Shown here: positions 57,969-64,000 of the stretch, one piece after another
How positions within the stretch are numbered: position 1 is the first letter of the stretch
How the letters are laid out: each line of letters starts with the position of its first letter
The notes under the pieces: generated by a model
What the model saw: only the letters and a program-made list of their open reading frames with translations
Databases searched by the model: none
What the model was told of the DNA's origin: nothing
Assembly (NCBI RefSeq): GCF_041740695.1
Contig: NZ_JBGSLK010000074.1
Coordinates: 1 to 64,000 of the forward strand
Length of the DNA stretch: 64,000 bases
Source of the DNA: Haliscomenobacter sp041740695
GTDB lineage: Bacteria; Bacteroidota; Bacteroidia; Chitinophagales; Saprospiraceae
Direction: 5' to 3'
Position numbers and translations under genes: made by a program

Positions 57969-59285
57969 ATGGGGCCTGAGATATTACTCACACTTTGTTT
58001 AGTTTTATTAAACGGATTCTTCGTTGCGGCGGAATTTGCCATCGTCAAAGTCCGCATTTCTCAAATTCAAGTCAAGGCTTTAAACAGTTTTACTGGACGC
58101 ATTGCGGAAAGTGTAGTCAGCAATTTGGATGGCTATCTGGCAGCAACCCAGTTGGGCATCACGCTGGCCAGTTTGGGCTTAGGCTGGATTGGCGAAGATG
58201 TCATGACAAAATTGATTTTGGCGGCCATGGAGGGCCTTCGCATACAAGTAGATGAAGCATTGGCGCACCGCATTGCGCTACCCATCGCCTTTAGTGTCAT
58301 CACAGTGTTGCACATCGTTTTTGGAGAATTGGCCCCTAAGTCTCTGGCCATTCGTTTCCCGACTTCCACCACTTTGTATACCTCAGTGCCACTCAAGGTT
58401 TTTTACTTTGTGTTTCGGCCATTTATATACGTTCTGAATGGTTTTGCCAATTTCATCCTGCGGATGATTGGCATACAGCCAGTACCTCACGCTGAAATCC
58501 ACTCAGAAGACGAACTCAAACTCATCATTGCCGAGAGTGCCGAAGGGGGTGCCATTCGTGCTTCTGAACGGGAGCTGATTCAAAACGTGTTTGATTTTGA
58601 TGACCGTACAGTGCGCCAGGTGCTCAAGCCCCGCAACCAAATTGCAGCCATCAATGTGGCCATGCCCATCGATGATGCAATTGATTACGCGATTCAGGAA
58701 GGATACTCGCGGTACCCGGTGTATGAAGGCAGCATGGACAACATCATTGGGTTTATTTTGACCAAAGACCTGTTGGCTACCCTGCGCAGTCAACACCGCC
58801 AGGTCGATTTTCGCAGCATGATCCGCGAGTTGTTGTTCATTTCGTCCGGCAAAAAAATCAGCCAGGTTTTGCGCCAGTTTCAGGAGCAAAAAAATCAAAT
58901 GGCCATTGTAGTCAATGAATTTGGTGGTATGGTAGGTTTGGTAACCCTGGAAGACATCATCGAAGAGCTGGTTGGTGACATTCAGGATGAAACAGATACG
59001 GAGATGCCCATCGTGGAGAAAATATCTGATAGAGTATACCGCATTCATGCCCAACATCCATTGGATGAGATTAATGCGTTTTTGCCCTCTCCACTCCCGG
59101 AGAGTGAGTCATACATTACCTTGGCTGGTTTGATTATGGAACACAGTGAAGAACTACCGGAAGAAGGACAAGAGCTGATCATTCATCCATACCAGGTAAG
59201 AATTGTGGATATGATTCAAAACAGTCCTTTGATCATCGAGGTAACCGTGTTGGATGTACCCATGCGTGATGGCGATGACCTTTAA
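57969..59285 (+). CDS. CNNM/CorC-family (hemolysin-type) transporter or regulator
   Basis: A 438-residue inner-membrane protein. The DUF21/CNNM membrane domain (about 1-190; LCLVLLNGFFVAAEFAIVKVRISQI, GITLASLGLGWIGEDVM, HIVFGELAPKSLAIRFP) binds divalent cations. It is followed by a CBS pair (about 215-335; VLKPRNQIAAINVAMPIDDAIDYAI, VVNEFGGMVGLVTLEDIIEELVGDIQDE) and a C-terminal CorC_HlyC domain. The family exports or senses magnesium (or cobalt). The layout and length are complete. Single-gene unit, ending about 100 nt before the convergent ddl gene. Confidence 0.93.
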   Translation: MGPEILLTLCLVLLNGFFVAAEFAIVKVRISQIQVKALNSFTGRIAESVVSNLDGYLAATQLGITLASLGLGWIGEDVMTKLILAAMEGLRIQVDEALAHRIALPIAFSVITVLHIVFGELAPKSLAIRFPTSTTLYTSVPLKVFYFVFRPFIYVLNGFANFILRMIGIQPVPHAEIHSEDELKLIIAESAEGGAIRASERELIQNVFDFDDRTVRQVLKPRNQIAAINVAMPIDDAIDYAIQEGYSRYPVYEGSMDNIIGFILTKDLLATLRSQHRQVDFRSMIRELLFISSGKKISQVLRQFQEQKNQMAIVVNEFGGMVGLVTLEDIIEELVGDIQDETDTEMPIVEKISDRVYRIHAQHPLDEINAFLPSPLPESESYITLAGLIMEHSEELPEEGQELIIHPYQVRIVDMIQNSPLIIEVTVLDVPMRDGDDL

Positions 59286-59384
59286 CTTTTATTCGAAAAA
59301 CATTCAAGTTGAGATTTTTCTTTCTTAATCCGATCGGATGCACGCTGCAGCATACCGGAACTAATCTTTATTTTTCATTGTACC

Positions 59385-60365
59385 TTAGATTTTTTTCATG
59401 GCCTCACGCGCCAGCGCTTCATTCATCGCTGCATCCAACAACTCCGTAATGCTCCACCCATACGCCCGCGCCTGCTGCGGCACGATACTCTGTTCGGACA
59501 TACCAGGAATAGTATTCGCTTCCAGAAAAAAGAAGGTATCGCCCACCTGAATGTAATCAAAGCGGCAGATGCCCCTGCAACCCAGGGCTTCGTAAATCAG
59601 TTTGGTTTGACCCTGTACCAGCGCGGTTTGGTCTGCTGAAAGCCGGGCTGGCGTAATCTCCTGGCTTTGGTTTTCGTATTTGGCTTTGAAGTCAAAAAAC
59701 TCGTTGTGGGGTACAATTTCCGTGATGGGCAATACCACAATTTCGCCGTCGCGACGCAATACGCCGTTGGAAAACTCATTCCCCTTCAAAAAGCCTTCAA
59801 CCACTACCTCGTCATCGTACTCAAAAGCATGGTCAATGGCCCCGGCCAATTGTTCCGGAGCACTCACCTTGGAAGCACCGTAACTGCTGCCATTTTTATT
59901 GGGTTTCACAAAAACCGGGATGCCCATGGCTTCCAGCTCAGCCCAATTGATGGCCTCGCCCTTGCGCAACACCTTAGAAGGTGCCATCGGGATATTGTGG
60001 CTGCGCAAAAAATCCTTACAAGCTTGTTTGTTAAATGTAATCGCACTGGCCATCACGTCGCAACCCGTGTAGGGAATCCCCAACACTTCGAAGTAACCCT
60101 GCAAACAACCATCTTCAGCCGGGTGGCCATGCAACATTTGGTACACCAAATCGAATTTGATGGCTCCATTCGGGGTAGGCAAAGTGAAGTCGTTGAGATT
60201 GACCGCTGCCCCCGTCTGCTGCTCACTAAACACGGTACCATTTAGTTCAATCACGTACTTTTCGTACTTCTGATCATTGAGGTGTTTGAATACCGTTTGG
60301 GCACTTTTGAGGGAGACACTACGTTCGGCGACATTGCCGCCAGTGAGGATGGCTACTTTTAGCAT
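59385..60365 (-). CDS. ddl: D-alanine--D-alanine ligase
   Basis: ATP-grasp enzyme joining two D-alanines for peptidoglycan. The 326-residue product has the N-terminal VAILTGGNVAERSVSLKSAQ, HGHPAEDGCLQGYFEVLGIPYTG, FVKPNKNGSSYGASKV and the metal/ATP site CRFDYIQV...FFLEANTIPGMSEQSIVPQQA. In the first motif the usual GGxSxEREVS serine is replaced (GGNVAERSVS), which is common in Bacteroidota. The true start is the ATG at 60365; the open frame continues into a palindrome arm and that part is not coding. Palindrome J separates it from glyA upstream. Confidence 0.95.
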   Translation of the reverse strand: MLKVAILTGGNVAERSVSLKSAQTVFKHLNDQKYEKYVIELNGTVFSEQQTGAAVNLNDFTLPTPNGAIKFDLVYQMLHGHPAEDGCLQGYFEVLGIPYTGCDVMASAITFNKQACKDFLRSHNIPMAPSKVLRKGEAINWAELEAMGIPVFVKPNKNGSSYGASKVSAPEQLAGAIDHAFEYDDEVVVEGFLKGNEFSNGVLRRDGEIVVLPITEIVPHNEFFDFKAKYENQSQEITPARLSADQTALVQGQTKLIYEALGCRGICRFDYIQVGDTFFFLEANTIPGMSEQSIVPQQARAYGWSITELLDAAMNEALAREAMKKI

Positions 60366-60373
60366 GTTTTTTT

Positions 60374-60515
60374 GGGTTCCAGGGTTCCGAGGTTCCAGAG
60401 TTCCAAAGTTCCAGGGTTCCATCCGGCACTTCGACTGCACTTCGACTTCGCTCAGTGACCAGCTCAGTGACCGGATGGAACCCTGGAACTTTGGAATTCT
60501 GGAGCCATGGAACCT
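60374..60515. repeat. Composite palindrome J with gttccag words
   Basis: The left arm of five to six 7-8-nt words (gggttccagggttccgagg..., 60374-60425) is mirrored by 60471-60515. The interior (60426-60470) holds cacttcgact words and ctcagtgacc repeated, a motif I recall as a dispersed repeat in many bacterial genomes. It fills the gap between the glyA stop and the ddl start, so it must be read through or carry the ddl promoter. Confidence 0.85.
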
Positions 60516-60524
60516 TTGTGTTGA

Positions 60525-61811
60525 TTAAGCAATCACACCTTGCTCCGCGTACAATGGGAAGTTCTCCATGTAGGCATTGATCTCATTGCGGGTAGCGCGA
60601 ATGAGTGTTTCGTTTTTATAGTCGGTCAAAATGGCGTCGATCCAATCGATGACTTTTAAACAATCTGCTTCATTGAAGCCACGTGTGGTGATAGCCGCTG
60701 TACCTACCCGGATTCCGGAGGTGACCATCGGCGATTGGGTATCAAAAGGGACCATATTTTTGTTCACCGTAATATCGGCACGAACCAGTGCGTTTTCGGC
60801 ATCTTTACCAGTCACGTTTTTAGAACGTAAATCAATCAGCATCAAGTGGTTGTCGGTACCCCCGGAAATGACTTTGTAGCCTTTTTGAACAAAGGCATCG
60901 GCCATAACCTGGGCATTTTTCATCACTTGTTGGCCATATTCCTTAAATTCTGGCTGGAGTGCTTCCTGGAAAGCAATGGCTTTGGCGGCAATGACGTGCT
61001 CCAATGGGCCACCCTGCATTCCAGGGAATACACCACTGTTCAGAATGGCCGACATTTTGATTTTTTCACCCTTTTGAGTTGTACGACCCCAAGGGTTATC
61101 AAAGTTTTTACCCATCATAATGATCCCACCGCGTGGACCGCGCAGGGTTTTGTGGGTAGTAGAAGTGACGATATGGCAATGATCCATGGGGTTGTTCAAC
61201 AAACCTGCCGCGATCAAACCTGCCGGGTGCGCAATATCGGCCAGCAACAAGGCACCTACCTTATCCGCAATGGCGCGGAAGCGGGCATAATCCCAATCCC
61301 GGGCATAAGCAGAGGCACCACAAACAATCAGCTTAGGTTGTACTTCCAGGGCGGTAGCTTCTACCTTGTCCATGTCGATCAAACCCGTTTCTTGCTCTAC
61401 GCCATAAAAATGCGCCGCATATACTTTGCCAGAATAGTTGACCGGAGAACCGTGCGAAAGGTGACCACCATGCGCCAGGTTGAAGCCCAAAACCCGATCG
61501 CCCGGGCTCAAACAAGCCAAAAACACTGCGGCATTGGCCTGTGCACCGGAGTGGGGCTGCACGTTGGCATATTCGGCACCAAACAAAGTGCACAACCGGT
61601 CGATGGCAATTTGTTCAATTTTGTCCACCACTTCACAACCGCCGTAGTAGCGCTTGCCAGGGTAACCTTCAGCGTACTTATTGGTCAAACAAGTGCCCAT
61701 GGCATCCAACACCGCCTGGCTGGTGAAGTTTTCGGAGGCAATTAGCTCTATGCCTTTCCGCTGGCGATCCAACTCGTCATGAATCAAATCAAAAATTACC
61801 GTATCCTTCAT
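60525..61811 (-). CDS. glyA: Serine hydroxymethyltransferase
   Basis: PLP enzyme that converts serine and tetrahydrofolate to glycine and methylene-tetrahydrofolate, the main one-carbon source. The 428-residue product has IELIASENFTSQAVLDAMGTCLTNKYAEGYPGKRYYGG, PHSGAQANAAVF, the PLP lysine K221 in TSTTHKTLRGPRGG and TSGIRVGTAAITTRGF. Complete. A -7 promoter box lies 35-42 nt upstream. Its stop is 10 nt from palindrome J. Confidence 0.97.
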   Translation of the reverse strand: MKDTVIFDLIHDELDRQRKGIELIASENFTSQAVLDAMGTCLTNKYAEGYPGKRYYGGCEVVDKIEQIAIDRLCTLFGAEYANVQPHSGAQANAAVFLACLSPGDRVLGFNLAHGGHLSHGSPVNYSGKVYAAHFYGVEQETGLIDMDKVEATALEVQPKLIVCGASAYARDWDYARFRAIADKVGALLLADIAHPAGLIAAGLLNNPMDHCHIVTSTTHKTLRGPRGGIIMMGKNFDNPWGRTTQKGEKIKMSAILNSGVFPGMQGGPLEHVIAAKAIAFQEALQPEFKEYGQQVMKNAQVMADAFVQKGYKVISGGTDNHLMLIDLRSKNVTGKDAENALVRADITVNKNMVPFDTQSPMVTSGIRVGTAAITTRGFNEADCLKVIDWIDAILTDYKNETLIRATRNEINAYMENFPLYAEQGVIA

Positions 61812-61845
61812 GGTACAATATATTGTCGCTTTGAATATTCAGCCG

Positions 61846-61853
61846 CAAAAGTA
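61846..61853 (-). promoter_or_regulatory. Bacteroidota -7 box (TACTTTTG) for glyA
   Basis: The minus strand reads TACTTTTG, an exact TAnnTTTG match, 35 nt before the glyA ATG. The upstream -33 element is weak. The gap is shared with the divergent phosphatase gene starting at 61909. Confidence 0.55.
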
Positions 61854-61908
61854 CAATATCTTCGCTTTTGATTGCGATGAAATGTAGTGCAGATTTAAAT
61901 TATTGTTT

Positions 61909-63489
61909 ATGACCCGATTGGTTGTTTGTATTTGTATCCTGGTAAACACTATTTCCCTGGAGGCTAAAGCCGTACGTTTCCGCGCCATGTGGCGCGATGA
62001 TCCCGCTACTTCCATGGTGATTGGTTGGGATCAGGTGAGTGGAAGTACCCCGATGATTCATTACGATGAAGTAGACAATGGCCTCAAAGCTGAAGCCTAT
62101 CGAATCAAACGCAAGCCGGATCAAGTCGTGGTCGCTCGTGGACTCAACAATCATTTTGCCCGCCTCACTGGCCTTAAACCCAACACCCTTTATTATTTTC
62201 TGATCAAAGACAGTGAAGGGCTGAGTAGGAGGTATTCCTTTCGCACTGCGCCGAATGTACCGACCGAGCGCCTTTCATTCATCTCAGGCGGCGATTCGCG
62301 CAACAACCGCGAGGCACGCATCAGCGCCAATACCCTTGTCTCCAAAATTCGCCCCACGTTTGTATTGTTCAATGGTGACATGACGGCTACGGATACTGGC
62401 CCAGAGTGGGCACTTTGGCTCGACGATTGGCAGTACACCATAGGCAGCGATGGACGGATTTTTCCTGTGGTGGTGGCCCGGGGCAACCATGAACTGGACA
62501 ATCGGAGCCTCCAGGAAGTTTTTGACATCCCCTATCCTGAAGCTTATTATGCACTTAGTTTTGGGGGGAACCTGTTGCGTTTGCTGACCCTCAACACCAT
62601 GGGTGCCAGCGGAGGCGATCAAAAAACCTGGTTGGAACGTGAACTGGCTGGTGCCAAGGGTTTCATCTGGCGCTTTGCCCAGTACCACCACGCCATGCGC
62701 CCCCATACCATCGGAAAATCAGAACGGGATGATTTGGTCCAAAACTGGGCACCTCTATTTTTGTACCACCAAGTGCAATTGGCCATGGAATCGGACTCAC
62801 ACGTGGCCAAATGGACTTACCCCATTCGGGTATCACGGGAGCACGGCAGCGCTGAAAATTTCATCCGGGATGATGAACGGGGTACGGTTTATATTGGGGA
62901 GGGCTGCTGGGGTGCTCCCTTACGCGCCAGCGACGACAATAAAAAATGGACCCGCAACAGTGGAAGCTTCAACCACTTTAACCTGGTTTATGTGGATCAG
63001 GAAAAAGTAGAAATACGGGCCGTGGTTACCGATCAGGCTCAGGGTGTGCAGGAAAGCAAAAGCCCCTTCATTTTACCCGTAGGGATCAAACTTTGGGAGC
63101 CCAGCAATGGAAACGTGTTGACCATTTTGAATAAAAAAGCCAATCCATTGCAAACCGCTGCTGGCAATCACCCCCCTGTGCTAGCGCTCAGTCCAGCCGA
63201 AGCCGCCGAGTCTGCCAACAATGACAAGGAGTGGGCCAAACTGGCTGCTTGCAGCGTTGATCCATTCAGCAATGAAGTCAATATCCCATTCATCTTACCC
63301 AAAGCAGGAGAAGCCCAAATCTGTGTGTACAACACCCTCAAAAAAGAAGTAGACAAACAAGTATTTGCCAGTTTGCCCGCAGGCAAAAACACCAAAAAAC
63401 TCAATTTAAACCAACTTAATGCTGGTCGTTACCTGATTGTGGTGCGTTCTGGTGGTCAATCTGTGGTATTTTATCAGTTTGTAAGATAG
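61909..63489 (+). CDS. Purple-acid-phosphatase-like metallophosphoesterase, secreted
   Basis: A 526-residue exported protein. A signal peptide is followed by an FN3-like N-domain (about 22-115) and a metallophosphoesterase domain with GGDSRNN, FNGDMT, GNHE and YHHAM metal-ligand motifs. The late site that is usually GHxH reads ESDSHVAK here, so one ligand position is Asp rather than His. The last 80 residues (AQICVYNTLKKEVDKQ...LNAGRYLIVVRSGGQSVVFYQFV) look like a type IX secretion sorting domain. It probably releases phosphate from organic esters outside the cell. The ATG at 61909 is preferred over a TTG two codons upstream. Confidence 0.88.
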   Translation: MTRLVVCICILVNTISLEAKAVRFRAMWRDDPATSMVIGWDQVSGSTPMIHYDEVDNGLKAEAYRIKRKPDQVVVARGLNNHFARLTGLKPNTLYYFLIKDSEGLSRRYSFRTAPNVPTERLSFISGGDSRNNREARISANTLVSKIRPTFVLFNGDMTATDTGPEWALWLDDWQYTIGSDGRIFPVVVARGNHELDNRSLQEVFDIPYPEAYYALSFGGNLLRLLTLNTMGASGGDQKTWLERELAGAKGFIWRFAQYHHAMRPHTIGKSERDDLVQNWAPLFLYHQVQLAMESDSHVAKWTYPIRVSREHGSAENFIRDDERGTVYIGEGCWGAPLRASDDNKKWTRNSGSFNHFNLVYVDQEKVEIRAVVTDQAQGVQESKSPFILPVGIKLWEPSNGNVLTILNKKANPLQTAAGNHPPVLALSPAEAAESANNDKEWAKLAACSVDPFSNEVNIPFILPKAGEAQICVYNTLKKEVDKQVFASLPAGKNTKKLNLNQLNAGRYLIVVRSGGQSVVFYQFVR

Positions 63490-64000
63490 GTGCTTTCGTA
63501 ACGTTTTTGGGTTTCCATCAAAACAAAAAACATTGTCAATCAATTAAATATAGATTTTTTTATTGCATTTTTTATATTTTTCAAAGTTACAAATGAAGCT
63601 TTTTTTTTAAGCAGAAAAATTATCATGTGTTGCACCTTTGTATCAAGAGGAAAACAGCATTGAAAATTTTTGTGAAGCCCGCACTATGCAAACACAGTCT
63701 ACTAATCGAAACCATCAACGGTTCCTCGTAAGGGTGATTACCGTTGATACGACAGTCATTTGATTGTCTAGGGGGTCATTGTGACCAAACTTAACCGGTC
63801 TTTCGCAAAAAGAGTTTTTGAGCAGGCAAATTTGAATGAGATTTTGATTTATTATATTTTGGTGTGTTTCTAATTTCAAGCGGTTGAAAGTATGCCGGGG
63901 CTCTTCCCCGGCTCACTTCTTTCTCCCTTTTTATCCAATTCTCTACCTCTCCAATCTACTTTAACGAAAATTTTCCATCCTTTTTTACAATCCCACAGCG
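63490..64000. other. Noncoding 0.5-kb region at the right edge
   Basis: No convincing coding frame. AT-rich to 63620, then cacctttg (63633-63640), close to a -7 box pointing right, then a GC-richer stretch with several hairpins to about 63912. The 3' part (63913-64000) is C/T-rich. This could be the long leader of a gene beyond the window or a small RNA gene. Confidence 0.5.
63641..63912 (+). ncRNA. Candidate structured RNA with terminator-like hairpin
   Basis: After a possible promoter at 63633-63640 come a 9-bp stem atcaacggt/accgttgat (63714-63722 with 63740-63748), a small ggtca/tgacc hairpin (about 63775-63787), and gccgggg/ccccggc (63894-63900 with 63906-63912) followed by a pyrimidine-rich run. 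I cannot match it to a named family; it is offered only as a candidate. Confidence 0.25.

Noticed and set aside
60846..61745. 299-codon frame antisense to glyA
   Set aside because: A shadow of a highly conserved gene with biased codons; the product has no recognisable features.
1..64000. tRNA, rRNA, prophage or integrated conjugative element
   Set aside because: No cloverleaf with CCA-type ends, no rRNA stretches, no integrase, capsid or conjugation genes were seen. Short intergenic hairpins are explained by the repeat families.

Overview
The window looks like chromosomal DNA of a Bacteroidota bacterium, probably from the Saprospiria (a Haliscomenobacter-like organism is my guess, not shown by the sequence). 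The grounds are a SusC/SusD pair, secreted enzymes with C-terminal tails of the type IX secretion kind, start codons mostly without Shine-Dalgarno sequences, and several TAnnTTTG -7 promoter boxes, which are typical of this phylum. I see about 47 protein genes and no rRNA, tRNA or CRISPR array.

Layout. 0-10 kb: housekeeping genes (adk, dapD, pth), an NlpC/P60 peptidase, an MFS exporter, a PIN-type toxin-antitoxin pair, a CBS protein, an ATP-dependent DNA ligase that appears to have lost its nucleotidyl lysine, and an ABC-F protein. 10-16 kb: a co-directional thiol/redox block with egtB and egtD (ergothioneine synthesis), a UBP-type zinc finger protein, a cNMP-binding histidine kinase, and a response regulator fused to a thioredoxin-reductase-like flavoprotein without CxxC. 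16.7-22.4 kb: a tolC-adaptor-RND efflux operon. 22.6-28.2 kb: anmK, an orphan ABC ATPase, a YqeY protein, an aldehyde dehydrogenase and a zincless Fpg/Nei glycosylase. 28.3-43 kb: a carbohydrate utilisation locus made of a LacI regulator with a grafted zinc ribbon, SusC, SusD, a GH9-like enzyme, a large toroid-type secreted protein, a sodium:solute symporter and a FAD oxidoreductase. 44-50.6 kb: a PadR/permease pair and a sugar-nucleotide block (fdtA-like, GT39, fdtB-like). 50.7-63.5 kb: a second NlpC/P60 protein, a GH10 xylanase, small hypotheticals, a TPR membrane protein, a CNNM/CorC protein, ddl, glyA and a purple-acid-phosphatase-like enzyme. The last 0.5 kb is noncoding.

The most unusual content is between the genes. 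At least ten gaps carry long palindromes whose arms are short degenerate tandem words of about 7-9 nt. The word differs at each locus (gttgagaag, gtgaaaa, gttccag, cttaggt, cacaaag, acgac/acaac, agatgaa, ttcggat). Three of the palindromes, with two unrelated arm types, enclose the same ~50-nt hairpin core, and a base pair in the core's inner stem covaries. The arms begin or end within a few bases of stop codons, and in two genes they contain the stop codon. Three further, distinct families of MITE/REPIN-like elements are present: GCTTTAGC hairpins on both sides of pth, a 116-bp element with two copies 38 kb apart, and a 265-bp nested element upstream of the aldehyde dehydrogenase. Together they suggest one or more active non-autonomous hairpin-copying processes.
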